Positions 24,266-33,297 of a DNA stretch of 64,000 nt are shown here, piece after piece. Numbering within the stretch: the stretch's first letter is position 1; each line of letters opens with the position of its first letter. The DNA is taken from NCBI GenBank assembly GCA_052084925.1, contig JBQDEV010000008.1, positions 1 to 64,000 of the forward strand. Direction: 5' to 3'. Source of the stretch: CmP2 sp052084925. Its GTDB lineage: Bacteria; Actinomycetota; Actinomycetes; Actinomycetales; Micrococcaceae. Below the pieces are notes generated by a model. The model saw only the letters and a program-made list of their open reading frames with translations, was not told the origin of the DNA and made no database searches. Both the position numbers and the translations under genes were made by a program.

Positions 24266-26479
24266 ATGCCAAAGCATGAACGGCTGGGCGCCGGAGCCGA
24301 AGCTGTACACCTCTCGACCACATCCGCCGATTGGGAATCCGCCGACCCGCAGCTGCTGGAGACGATGCTGGTGCAGTTGCACGCTGTCCGCGCTTTCGAG
24401 GAAGTGGTCCTGTCCTTGTCTGGCGAAGGGATGATCAATGGTCCCGCGCACTCCAGCATTGGGCAGGAAGGGGCGGCAGTCGGTTCCGTGCTAGCGCTCC
24501 AAGGCAACGACGGCGTCAACGGCACCCACCGCGGACACCACCAGTTCCTGGCCAAGGGTCTGCATTTCCTCCGCCCGGAACGCATGACTATGGAAGACGG
24601 CGTCAAAGACGACGACCTCATGGAGTTTCACCGTCGGACCCTCGCCGAGATCATGGGTCTCAGCGACGGCTTCAGCGGCGGCCGCGGCGGTTCCATGCAT
24701 CTGCAGTGGTTAGATGCTGGAGCGCTAGGCACGAACGCCATTGTCGGAGGCGGAGTACCGCTGGCAGCCGGCAACGCGTGGGCACAGAAGCGTTCGGCAC
24801 TCGAGGCCGGAGAAGACCGTTCCGGCGTCACCGTCACCTACTTCGGAGACGGTGCCTCGAACATCGGGTCCACTCTCGAGACGTTCAACATGGCAGCCGC
24901 GTGGGACCTTCCCCTGTGCTTCTTCCTCGAGAACAACATGTATGCCGTATCGACGCACTTTGGCGACGTCACGAAGGAGCACAATCTGGCGCTGCGCGGC
25001 CCCGGGTTTGGTCTGAAATCGTGGCAGGTTGACGGCATGGACCCTCTGGCGGTGTATCTGGCCCAGGCCGAAGCCGTTGAGCACATGGCGACGGGGCAGG
25101 GAGCGACCCTCATCGAAGCGCAGACGTACCGGTATTTCCATCAGCAGGGCCCCTTCCCAGGGTCGGTCTTCGGATACCGCACCAAGGATGAAGAGGCGGA
25201 ATGGAAGTCTCGAGACGCCGTGCAGCGCGTTGCCGACGAGATGATCCGCCTGAAGCTCATCACGGAAGAGCAGAACAAGGATCTTGCCGCACGGATCCGT
25301 GGCTCTTTGGACGAGATCGTTCAAGAGCTCACCGAGAAGGATCCGGAGTCGACCAAGGGCGGTCGGCGGATCATTCCCGCACTCTGGCCGCGCCCGGAAA
25401 GCGTCGATGAGCATATTCGCTCGGATCTTGAGCTCGGCACCCTTCCTCCAGAGACGACGGGCGTCGACGACTCACGCGGGACGACGGAAGCGAAGTTCGT
25501 GGACGTCATCGCGAACACCCTGGAATACCGGATGCAGCACGACGACGGCATCGTCGTGCTGGGTGAAGACGTGCACCGGCTCAAGGGCGGCACCAACGGC
25601 GCCACCCGCGGATTGAACGACGAGTTCCCAGGACGCGTCCTCGGAACACCCATCAGCGAGAACGCCTTCATGGGCTTGGCCGGCGGCATGTCCATGACCG
25701 GGTCATATCGTCCGGTCGCTGAGCTGATGTTCTCCGACTTCATGTGGGTCGCAGCCGACCAGATCTTCAACCAGATCGGCAAGGCCCGGCATATGTTCGG
25801 CGGCCAGTCCTCCATGCCGGTGGTCCTGCGCTCTCGGGTTTCCAATGGGACCGGTTACGGGTCACAGCATTCCATGGAGCCAGCCGGCGTCTATGCGATG
25901 AGCCCGGGCTGGCGCATTGTGGCCCCGTCGACCGCCGAGGACTACATCGGCCTACTCAACACCGCGCTGGACATCGACGATCCGGTGCTCGTGCTCGAGC
26001 ATGTCGAACTCTACGGAAAACAGTCCATCATTCCCGCGGGTGACCCCGATCATCGTCTCGAAGTGGGCCGGGCTGCAGTGCGGAGGACCGGTGAGGACGT
26101 GACCGTCCTGAGCTACCTCAACATGGTCAGCCGGTGCCTCGACGTCGCCGAACGGAACGAGCTGATCGATGCTGAAGTGATCGACCTGCGCTGGCTCGAT
26201 CGGGCCAGCATCGATTGGGAGACGATCGGTGCATCCGTCAAAAAGACCAACAGCGTACTCATCGTTGAGCAAGGCACTCAAGGTCCTTCCTACGGCGGAT
26301 GGCTTGCCGATGAAATTCAGCGTCGGTTCTTCGACTATCTGGATCAGCCCGTCGCTCGCGTGACCGGTACCGAGGCCTCCCCCACGATCTCAAAGATTCT
26401 GGAAGAAACCGCTAATGCGGGGACCACGGAGATCGAAGCCGGGTTCGACACCATTGCCCATGGATTGGAACGACAGTGA
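24266..26479 (+). CDS. Fused E1 alpha/beta thiamine-dependent dehydrogenase
   Basis: The 737-residue chain joins two subunits that are usually separate. Residues about 25-340 are E1 alpha: GRGGSMHL, GGGVPLAAGNA and the ThDP motif GDGASNIGSTLETFNMAAAWDLPLCFFLENN split over its usual length. Residues about 400-737 are E1 beta: GEDVHRLKGGTNGATRGL, GTPISENAFMGLAGG, SMEPAGVYAMSPGWRIVAPST and the C-terminal NSVLIVEQGTQGPSYGGW. It decarboxylates a 2-oxoacid, or cleaves an acyloin such as acetoin, and passes the acyl group to the E2 at 26546. AGGAGG lies 6 nt before ATG 24266. No E3 is nearby. Which 2-oxo substrate is used cannot be told. Confidence 0.92.
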   Translation: MPKHERLGAGAEAVHLSTTSADWESADPQLLETMLVQLHAVRAFEEVVLSLSGEGMINGPAHSSIGQEGAAVGSVLALQGNDGVNGTHRGHHQFLAKGLHFLRPERMTMEDGVKDDDLMEFHRRTLAEIMGLSDGFSGGRGGSMHLQWLDAGALGTNAIVGGGVPLAAGNAWAQKRSALEAGEDRSGVTVTYFGDGASNIGSTLETFNMAAAWDLPLCFFLENNMYAVSTHFGDVTKEHNLALRGPGFGLKSWQVDGMDPLAVYLAQAEAVEHMATGQGATLIEAQTYRYFHQQGPFPGSVFGYRTKDEEAEWKSRDAVQRVADEMIRLKLITEEQNKDLAARIRGSLDEIVQELTEKDPESTKGGRRIIPALWPRPESVDEHIRSDLELGTLPPETTGVDDSRGTTEAKFVDVIANTLEYRMQHDDGIVVLGEDVHRLKGGTNGATRGLNDEFPGRVLGTPISENAFMGLAGGMSMTGSYRPVAELMFSDFMWVAADQIFNQIGKARHMFGGQSSMPVVLRSRVSNGTGYGSQHSMEPAGVYAMSPGWRIVAPSTAEDYIGLLNTALDIDDPVLVLEHVELYGKQSIIPAGDPDHRLEVGRAAVRRTGEDVTVLSYLNMVSRCLDVAERNELIDAEVIDLRWLDRASIDWETIGASVKKTNSVLIVEQGTQGPSYGGWLADEIQRRFFDYLDQPVARVTGTEASPTISKILEETANAGTTEIEAGFDTIAHGLERQ

Positions 26480-26545
26480 CCGGCTCTCACTCAGGCGGCA
26501 CGCCCACACCACCTACTAGCGTTCTTAAGGTTCAGGAGTCCTGAA

Positions 26546-27859
26546 ATGGTTGCCATTGTCACCATGCCCGCCGTGATCGCCGGCGACAGCGAAGCAGCAC
26601 TTCTCGCCTGGCTCGTTTCGCCGGGAGATCACATCTCAGCCGGACAGCCACTGGCCGAGATCGAGACTGAGAAAGCCACGGTCGAGCTCGAATCCGAATC
26701 GGAGGGGACCCTCGCGCAAGTGCTGGTCGAAGCCGGTCGAACCATCGAACTCGGCACTCCGCTTGCGGCTATCGCGTCGCCTGGCGACACCGACGACGAC
26801 GTCCAGCGCGCCTTGGCCGACGCCGGCGTCTCAGCGTCGGGATCCGAGGGAGCTCCTCGTGCAGAGTCCACCGGTTCGGCCGAATCTCCCCAGCCGGAGG
26901 CAGCTGCAGCTGACACGGTCTCACCGCGCAACAATGAGAATGGTCCTCGACTCTTCGCCTCACCGCTGGCCCGCAAAATGGCCAAGGATCTCGGCGTCAC
27001 CCTGGACTCACTCGAGGGCACCGGTCCTGGAGGCCGGATCATCCGTGCCGACGTCGAGCGCGCACGCGACACCGCACCAGCCTCGTCGAGCGCCCCCACC
27101 ACGAGTACCCCGGCACCAGCCGCCCCGTCGGCTCCGTCGGTTCCGACCCAGGCAGCAGCTCAGTCCACGGACGACTTCGAGGATGTGCCACTGACCGGAA
27201 TGCGGCGGGCCATTGCACGCCGCCTCACGGAGTCGAAGACGACCGTCCCGCACTTCTACATCACCGCTGACGCGCGCATGGACGCCCTGCTGGATCTGCG
27301 CCGCCAACTCAACGAGCAGTTGGCAGGTCAGGGGATCAAGGCCACGGTCAATGACCTCATCCTCAAGGCACTCGGCAAGGCGCTGGAGGCGACACCGGCC
27401 GCAAACGTCCAATGGCAGGGCGATTCCATCCGCCACTTCAAGAGTGTCGACGTAGCTATGGCGGTAGCCACCGAAGGCGGGTTGCTGACGCCCGTGGTCC
27501 GCGATGTTTCCGAGCGCAGCCTCAGCTCGCTGACAAAGACCACGCTCGACTACAAGGAACGCGCCGCCACCGGCAAGATCCGTCAGCCCGAGCTCGAGGG
27601 CGGCACGTTCAGCCTCTCCAATCTGGGCATGTTCGGTGTCCGCGAGTTCTCGGCGATCATCAATCCCCCGCAAGCGGGCATTCTGGCCGTCGGACAATCC
27701 GAGCAACGGCCTGTGATCGTCAATGGCGCCGTTGAGGTTGCCACCATGATGACCTGCACCATCTCCGCCGACCATCGCGTCGTCGACGGCGCGGTGGCAG
27801 CGGAGCTGATGGAATCCTTCCGCGGATTCATCGAGAACCCGATCGCACTTCTGGCCTAA
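26546..27859 (+). CDS. Dihydrolipoamide acyltransferase (E2)
   Basis: The 437-residue protein has an N-terminal lipoyl domain with the lysine in EIETEKATVELES, a linker, an E3/E1-binding domain (FASPLARKMAKDLGVTLDSL and GTGPGGRIIRADVERA), a Pro/Ala/Ser/Thr linker, and the catalytic domain ending in DHRVVDGAVAAELM, with His and Asp of the active site. There is one lipoyl domain. It follows the fused E1 by 66 bases and ends at the hairpin at 27883. The ribosome site GGAG lies inside a perfect short inverted repeat (26531-26545). Acyl specificity follows the E1 and is unknown. Confidence 0.93.
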   Translation: MVAIVTMPAVIAGDSEAALLAWLVSPGDHISAGQPLAEIETEKATVELESESEGTLAQVLVEAGRTIELGTPLAAIASPGDTDDDVQRALADAGVSASGSEGAPRAESTGSAESPQPEAAAADTVSPRNNENGPRLFASPLARKMAKDLGVTLDSLEGTGPGGRIIRADVERARDTAPASSSAPTTSTPAPAAPSAPSVPTQAAAQSTDDFEDVPLTGMRRAIARRLTESKTTVPHFYITADARMDALLDLRRQLNEQLAGQGIKATVNDLILKALGKALEATPAANVQWQGDSIRHFKSVDVAMAVATEGGLLTPVVRDVSERSLSSLTKTTLDYKERAATGKIRQPELEGGTFSLSNLGMFGVREFSAIINPPQAGILAVGQSEQRPVIVNGAVEVATMMTCTISADHRVVDGAVAAELMESFRGFIENPIALLA

Positions 27860-27882
27860 TCAGCCTCCCCTAGTTCAACGGA

Positions 27883-27912
27883 CGAGGACCTCCACTTCGG
27901 TGGGGGTCCTCG
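27883..27912 (+). terminator. Terminator with TTCG tetraloop after E2
   Basis: CGAGGACCTCCAC (27883-27895) pairs with 27900-27912 (one G-T pair) around a TTCG loop, followed by CTCTTTCC. Confidence 0.85.
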
Positions 27913-27981
27913 CTCTTTCCGACCCGCACCTGCAATCCGCCCGGCCACCATCCGACTTCCGGCCATCCACGGCAGCAAGCA

Positions 27982-28018
27982 GCCCCCTGCCGGACTCGCA
28001 AGGAGCCGGGCAGGGGGC
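27982..28018 (-). terminator. Terminator of the DctPQM TRAP operon
   Basis: GCCCCCTGCC (27982-27991) pairs with GGGCAGGGGGC's matching ten bases at 28009-28018, extended by two more pairs after a bulge. It lies about 34 bases past the stop of the minus-strand binding protein. Confidence 0.75.
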
Positions 28019-28051
28019 CAATGGTGTGGTGAAAGACGTGTCCTACGCCGC

Positions 28052-29332
28052 TCAGGAGGGACGACGCTCGAGGAAGACCTCTTCGAAGACCTGCTCACCA
28101 AATTCAACGATGGCATCGGGATCATGCACGTACCACTCATCCAGGGTGTCGAAACTACCGCCGTCCTCGATGCCCATTTCTTCTGCTCGGGCTTGCCACT
28201 TGGCGGTCGATTCCTCGATCCGTTCGAGCACCTCGTCATCGAGGACACCAGAATTGGTCGCGTCCTCTCGCAACTGTGCCGAAGAATCGATGATCAGCTG
28301 TTCCGTTTCCGGTGCGAACTCTTCGATCTCCCCTCCGGCTTCACGAACCTGCCGAACACCCTCGGCCGTGCCCTCGGTGATCGCGGTAGCGTTGCCCGCA
28401 TACATCTCGACGATGGCATCAAAGACGATCTGCTGGTAGGCAAGCGGCAGATTGGTGAAGCTCGGGCCGGCCAAGTGCGCGCCGACCGCGCGGGTCGGGA
28501 AGTTCACGTCACCGGTTGTATAGGACAGATGCGGTGCCACGGCAGGGAAGGTCGACTCGGCGGCTCCCGCAAGAACGCCGAGGGTGCAGTCAATGACATT
28601 GCGCTGCAGAGCGTCATAGGTTTCGGGATACTGCAGAGACACCGGTGAAGCACCGATATCGCGAACCAGGGTCTCCAGCGCCTGGCTTGCTGCACGGACG
28701 GAGCGTCCAGACCAGTCTTGTGGCTCGTTCCCGGGCGATGTGCACAGGGTGTTGTAGCTTCCGCTGGATGCCATCGGCACCAGCGGCACGAGGCCCTTCG
28801 CCTCCATCTCTTCGGTCACGGCTGGCGTGTTGTAAGCGACGTCGGCGATTACTGCGTTCGTCACTATTTCACCCTGATATGGCGATGTCGGAAGCAGTGA
28901 CATCACCGTGGACAGTTCGTTGTACGCGGGATAGTCGCTCGGGAAGTAGATGGGGTGGTGCCAGGCCAAATCGATACGGCCGTCGACCAGCGCATCGTCG
29001 AGCTCGCCGTAGCTGGCGATTGCTTGGCCCCAGACGATATCGACTGAGATCTTGCCGCCGGAGCGCTCTTCGATGGCTTCCTTGACCATGACGCCGGCTT
29101 GGCCGACGACCGATGAGGGCGACGTCGCATTCGCCTGGTAAACCAACGTGACGGGGTCGAGGTCGGCCAGCACCTGGTCAATCTCTTCTTGGGAAGCTTC
29201 GAAATCGAATCCCGCCTCGTCGGAACCGGCGCCCACGCTGTCGCCCCCGCATCCGGCCAGCAGCAGAGACCCGCTGGCCACCAAGGCCGTCATCATCAAA
29301 CCAGTTCTGACATGTCGTTTCTGTCTGCGCAT
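28052..29332 (-). CDS. TRAP transporter substrate-binding lipoprotein (DctP family), copy 2
   Basis: The 426-residue protein has a lipoprotein signal (LLLAGC lipobox) and the DctP fold: VTLVYQANATSPSS at the first strand, MVKEAIEERSGGKISVDIVWGQAI, then WSGRSVRAASQALETLVRDIGASPVSLQ with the carboxylate-clamping Arg region, and YDALQRNVIDC, which corresponds to the EvYtALQ-GvvDG family motif. It is clearly paralogous to the neighbour at 29476. ATG 29332 has GAGGAA 8 nt upstream. It is last in the operon dctQ-dctM-dctP1-dctP2. Ligands are usually organic acids. Confidence 0.9.
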   Translation of the reverse strand: MRRQKRHVRTGLMMTALVASGSLLLAGCGGDSVGAGSDEAGFDFEASQEEIDQVLADLDPVTLVYQANATSPSSVVGQAGVMVKEAIEERSGGKISVDIVWGQAIASYGELDDALVDGRIDLAWHHPIYFPSDYPAYNELSTVMSLLPTSPYQGEIVTNAVIADVAYNTPAVTEEMEAKGLVPLVPMASSGSYNTLCTSPGNEPQDWSGRSVRAASQALETLVRDIGASPVSLQYPETYDALQRNVIDCTLGVLAGAAESTFPAVAPHLSYTTGDVNFPTRAVGAHLAGPSFTNLPLAYQQIVFDAIVEMYAGNATAITEGTAEGVRQVREAGGEIEEFAPETEQLIIDSSAQLREDATNSGVLDDEVLERIEESTAKWQARAEEMGIEDGGSFDTLDEWYVHDPDAIVEFGEQVFEEVFLERRPS

Positions 29333-29475
29333 GATGGGCTTCCTCGTGTTCTCAGTAGTATTTTTCGACATTGATAAGCGACACTGGCCACGGCGAAACC
29401 CTTGTTCCGCCGTGGCCAATGTCAGTTGCGGTTCCGTGAATTGAGGTGCGCTAGGGCCGACAATCACAGTGGGGT

Positions 29476-30750
29476 TTATGACTGTCCCGGGCGGTACGGA
29501 AGGAGAATGTCTTCTTGAATGCGCTCCCCGATCGGGGTCCAGTCTGTGCCACCGGTGTACCAGGAGCTGATATCAGCGAATTCACCAGCATCCTCGTAAC
29601 CAAGCTCTTCGGTCACGATTCCAGTCCACCGTTCGACCGACTCATCCATCTCGTCCATGAATCCTTCCGGCAGAACACCATCGTCGATGGTGGACTGTCG
29701 AAACTGCTCGTTGACTTCCCTGATGACCGACTTCGTCTCGTCGTCGAATTCTTCCACCGACCCGCCGTTGGCTTCGGACTCTTCGGCCGCCAGGTTCATC
29801 GACTCGATGGTGGATTCGAAGACACCTTCCATCGCATCCTGGATCGAATCAAAGACGATCTGCTGGTACGGCAACGGCATCCGTTCAAAGTTGCTACCAG
29901 CAACCAGTGAGCCAAATACCAGGTCAGCGAAGGCACTCTCTTCATCCGAATAGCCGATGTGAGGGGCGATCTCGATGACGCCATAATCCAAAGTGGTGGG
30001 AACGCGACCAAACTCGCAGTCAACGGTGCTGCGCTGGAGAGCGTCGTAAACTTCCGTGGCCGACATCGATGTTGGCGAGGCACCCAAGGCGTTCATCGTC
30101 GTGTGGTGCTGTTGCCCGCCGACGCGGAGCTGCAGTCCGCTCCAATCATCGATCGATTCGATCGGCTGCGAACAGTAAGTGTAATAGGTGCTGGTGCCGA
30201 AGGCGGGGTGCAGCGGAACGAGCCCCTTCTCTTCGAATTCGGCCCGGATCTCATCCGCGTAGGACAACTCCGTGAGAACAGCTCCCGTCACCGCGTTGCC
30301 CACAATGGGAGACGTCGGGAAACCGACGGTAGCCTGCGAGAACGCATTGTGTACCGGGTAGACGCTGGGGTCATAGGACGGGACCGTGAAGCTCAGATCA
30401 AGACGTCCATCCGCGAGTGCATCGTCGACCTCGTCGTATCCAGCTATCGCGCGGCCCCACACGAGCTCCAGCTCGATCTGGCCGTTGGAGCGCTCTTCGA
30501 TCGCTTCCTTCAGAGCGACCGCGGCCTGTCCCTGAGGGGACCCGGCACCCGTAGCTGCAGGCTGATAGTTGAGTGACACCGGCTCGAGACCCTCGATTGC
30601 GGCGTTCACTTCTTCTTGAGAGGCTCCGAACTCGAAACCTTCGACGTCGTCGCCGGCGCCACCTCCGTCCCCGCAGGACGTCAGCAGGAGAGTCGCTGCC
30701 GCGAACCCCGCGAGGGATCCAACGACGGATTTGCGATTCATCTTTTTCAT
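29476..30750 (-). CDS. TRAP transporter substrate-binding lipoprotein (DctP family), copy 1
   Basis: A 424-residue lipoprotein (lipobox LLLTSC) aligned over its whole length with 28052: the mature start VEGFEFGASQEEVNAAIEGL, ALKEAIEERSNGQIELELVWGRAIAGY, WSGLQLRVGGQQHHTTMNALGASPTSMS and YDALQRSTVDC. The residues expected around the ligand differ between copies (RAASQALETL against RVGGQQHHTT), so the two probably bind different but related acids and share one permease. It lies directly after the dctM-like gene. Confidence 0.9.
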   Translation of the reverse strand: MKKMNRKSVVGSLAGFAAATLLLTSCGDGGGAGDDVEGFEFGASQEEVNAAIEGLEPVSLNYQPAATGAGSPQGQAAVALKEAIEERSNGQIELELVWGRAIAGYDEVDDALADGRLDLSFTVPSYDPSVYPVHNAFSQATVGFPTSPIVGNAVTGAVLTELSYADEIRAEFEEKGLVPLHPAFGTSTYYTYCSQPIESIDDWSGLQLRVGGQQHHTTMNALGASPTSMSATEVYDALQRSTVDCEFGRVPTTLDYGVIEIAPHIGYSDEESAFADLVFGSLVAGSNFERMPLPYQQIVFDSIQDAMEGVFESTIESMNLAAEESEANGGSVEEFDDETKSVIREVNEQFRQSTIDDGVLPEGFMDEMDESVERWTGIVTEELGYEDAGEFADISSWYTGGTDWTPIGERIQEDILLPYRPGQS

Positions 30751-30871
30751 TTCTTCACCTGTTTCTTCATAGTGGTGCAGTGAGGTCGGGCAGATGGCGA
30801 TCCCTGAAAGACCGGTACGTCGGGCTCGCTTCGCGCGAGGAGTATGTGAAGAAGGGGTCCTTCAAGATGTT

Positions 30872-32398
30872 CTAAGCCGGTGGCGCGTCAGCCGCGGCAC
30901 CGCCTTCGAGCAGGGCCGGCAGAATGTCCACCATCTCTGGGAAAGCAATCAGCAGCACGAGGATCAAAATCACAATCGGGATGAACCAACTGATGCCGAT
31001 GAAGATGTCTCCCAGGGAAATCTTCTGGCCGTGATTGACCTTCGGCTTCTTAGCGATGTTGTAAACGATGTATGGGAGCACTCCGACAGGAGGTGTGATC
31101 ATGCCGATCTCGCCCATGAAGACCACGAAGACGCCGAACCAGAGAAGATTGATGTCCAAAGCGACAAGGGTGGGCAGGAGGATCGGCACCGTCAAGAGCA
31201 TCATCGACATCGTGTCGAAGAACATGCCCATAATGACGTAGAGAATGATCATCAAAATCATGAAACCGATTCTTGACAGCCCGAGGTCGATGATGGCTTC
31301 GGTGACCAAGGGAGCCAGACCGGTGGCAGCCAGGAGTCGTGTCAGCATGAGCGAACCGATAATCACGAAGAAGATAGCTGCCGTTGCACTGATGGTCGCA
31401 TAGGCGGCATCGGAGATCATCTTGAGCGGCTTGGATTTGCGTGCATAGATCATCGCAATGATCAGCGACACGAGGCTTGCTGCCGCACCGGCCTCGGTCG
31501 GTGTGAAGATCCCGGAGAACATCCCGCCAAAGAGAACGATCATGATCAACGGGAATCCCGAAATCTCCAGAAGCGACTGGAAGCGCTGCTTCCATGTGAC
31601 ATTGGCGTATGAATCTTCCTTGCCGCTACCTTTGCCCACCAGTTTTGGAGCAACCAAGGCAACGAAGAAAATCGTCACGGCGAAGCAGAGAGCCACCATC
31701 AGCCCCGGCACAACGCCGGCGATGAGCTGCGGGCCCACCGGAACACTGGCGATACCGGCGTAAACCACGAGCAGAATGCTGGGCGGGATGAGCGCACCGG
31801 GCATGCCGGCCACCAGAACGGTGCCAAATGCCATGCGCTTGTTGTACCCAGCCTTCAGCATTTCCGGGACACCAGCACGCGCCAGCGCATAGGTCATCGC
31901 GGTACTGGACCCCGACACCGACGCCAGTCCGGCACCGGCGACCGTGGTCGCGATACCGAGGCCGCCGGGCAGCCAGTTCAGCCACCGACCGGCGGCGCGA
32001 TACAAGGTGGTGGTCATCCCCGACGCCGTGAGCAGCATGCTCATGAAGATGAACATCGGCAGCACACTGTAATCCCAGCTGGCGGCTGTGTTGTAAGGCG
32101 CGACGGCCAAAACGTTGCCGACGGCCGTTGTATTTGCCACCACCAGTAGCCCAATGAGGCTGGGGACCGCCAAGGAGACGCCCACGGGTACCCCGAGGAA
32201 GAGCAGGACGACCATGAGGCCAATGGACCAGGTTCCAATGGCGGGTCCAGATGAGCTGAAGAAGATACCGCCAAGGCAGAGCAGGATTAGCCCAGCGCTA
32301 ACGATCATGGCGACTCGACCGCGGGCGCCGCCCCGGCGCTTCGGGGGGAGCACGCCAGAGTCGACCGCGCGATCAACTTCACTTAAATTCGTGGTCAT
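30872..32398 (-). CDS. dctM: TRAP transporter large permease (DctM family)
   Basis: The 508-residue membrane protein has about 13 hydrophobic segments and typical DctM phrases: LGVPVGVSLAVPSLIGL near the N-terminus, MPGALIPPSILLVVYAGIASVPVG, FTPTEAGAAASLVSLIIAM and ITPPVGVLPYIVYNIAK. The last two lie at the substrate and Na-binding clefts in known TRAP permeases. It follows the small permease by 39 bases and precedes the binding proteins by 121 bases. The N-terminus has an extra basic cytoplasmic segment of about 25 residues. Confidence 0.94.
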   Translation of the reverse strand: MTTNLSEVDRAVDSGVLPPKRRGGARGRVAMIVSAGLILLCLGGIFFSSSGPAIGTWSIGLMVVLLFLGVPVGVSLAVPSLIGLLVVANTTAVGNVLAVAPYNTAASWDYSVLPMFIFMSMLLTASGMTTTLYRAAGRWLNWLPGGLGIATTVAGAGLASVSGSSTAMTYALARAGVPEMLKAGYNKRMAFGTVLVAGMPGALIPPSILLVVYAGIASVPVGPQLIAGVVPGLMVALCFAVTIFFVALVAPKLVGKGSGKEDSYANVTWKQRFQSLLEISGFPLIMIVLFGGMFSGIFTPTEAGAAASLVSLIIAMIYARKSKPLKMISDAAYATISATAAIFFVIIGSLMLTRLLAATGLAPLVTEAIIDLGLSRIGFMILMIILYVIMGMFFDTMSMMLLTVPILLPTLVALDINLLWFGVFVVFMGEIGMITPPVGVLPYIVYNIAKKPKVNHGQKISLGDIFIGISWFIPIVILILVLLIAFPEMVDILPALLEGGAAADAPPA

Positions 32399-32437
32399 AA
32401 TAGGTTCCTCAAACTTCCGACAAGACGACCCAAGAGG

Positions 32438-32935
32438 TCACTGGTTCTCTTCCTGGATCGGCAAGAGGTGCTGTTCCGGACGGAAAAGGTGAATAGCGTA
32501 TAGGTAGCCCAGAACGATAAAGCCCACGGGGACCACGAAGTACACGGGCCAGGTGATGATGTTCGTGACGCCGGCCGTGGCTCCGACGCTGAATTTGTCC
32601 ATGGCCTCGCCGAATCCGTACCAAGCGAATCCGACACAGAGCGCCAGAGAAATCAGGGCGCTGAACCGGCGGAGCAGTCGCTGCATGCGATTCGACATCC
32701 GCTCGGTCACCAGCGTGACGTTGATGTGCTCGCTCTGCAGCTGTGCCGCGGGGATACCCAACAGAACAATGATGGGCAGGTACCAGTACGTGACGATCTC
32801 ATTCGTCCCATAGATGGGCGCTGTAAAAAACGACCGCATCAACGCATGGGCGACCACATGCAGGACCGCGATGATGAGTACGACCGCAGACACATAGGAC
32901 AGTACCCGGTCGATGCTCTGGTTAAACCTCATCAT
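32438..32935 (-). CDS. dctQ: TRAP transporter small permease (DctQ family)
   Basis: The 165-residue protein has four hydrophobic helices and the DctQ pattern: YGTNEIVTYWYLPIIVLLGIPAAQLQSEHINVTLVTERM, quoted in part, with the Glu/Asn turn before helix 2 and the HINVTL motif, then a final GYLYAIHLF helix. ATG 32935 follows GAAGGTGA by 5 nt. It is the first gene of the DctPQM operon, behind the island element at 33055. Confidence 0.9.
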   Translation of the reverse strand: MMRFNQSIDRVLSYVSAVVLIIAVLHVVAHALMRSFFTAPIYGTNEIVTYWYLPIIVLLGIPAAQLQSEHINVTLVTERMSNRMQRLLRRFSALISLALCVGFAWYGFGEAMDKFSVGATAGVTNIITWPVYFVVPVGFIVLGYLYAIHLFRPEQHLLPIQEENQ

Positions 32936-33054
32936 GAGAATCACCTTCAACAGATTCAGGATCGAAAGGTCTTCAATCCAGTGGACGACGGGACCACGAT
33001 TCACTCTGTGATCCATGTCTCATCGTTGAGTCTAGGTACGCGACCAATGCATGT

Positions 33055-33083
33055 CTAATATAAGATTCTGCGCTTATTGATTC
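33055..33083 (-). promoter_or_regulatory. Shared island element upstream of the TRAP operon
   Basis: On the minus strand ATCAATA (33083-33077), 14 bases, TATTAGAC (33062-33055): all positions match the consensus. It lies 119 bases before ATG 32935. Confidence 0.65.
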
Positions 33084-33250
33084 ATTCAGAAGATGATTCG
33101 AGGGGCCAGCCGCCTGGCGCCCGCTATCGCCCCGACGTGCGCTGCAGGAAGCATCGCGTCGCGATCAGGTGAGGCTTTTCAGTGGTCGCAAAGAATCACG
33201 GCTGCATCATTCCGGGCAACCGATCTGATACTGGCCGCCCTCAACGACCG

Positions 33251-33277
33251 CTGCCCTCCCCGAATCGGAGAGGGCAG
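33251..33277 (-). terminator. Hairpin after the thioesterase operon
   Basis: CTGCCCTC (33251-33258) pairs with GAGGGCAG (33270-33277), with two more inner pairs after a mismatch. It lies 20 bases past the thioesterase stop. Confidence 0.65.
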
Positions 33278-33297
33278 GTTATCGAGCGAGTCAGGCG

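Larger units (their letters stand above)
32936..33297. other. Intergenic region: TRAP operon promoter and thioesterase terminator
   Basis: About 360 bases. The left part holds the promoter of the TRAP operon with the best copy of the island element (33055-33083); the right part holds the hairpin (33251-33277) that ends the thioesterase operon. No further gene is seen; short frames there lack ribosome sites. Confidence 0.6.
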
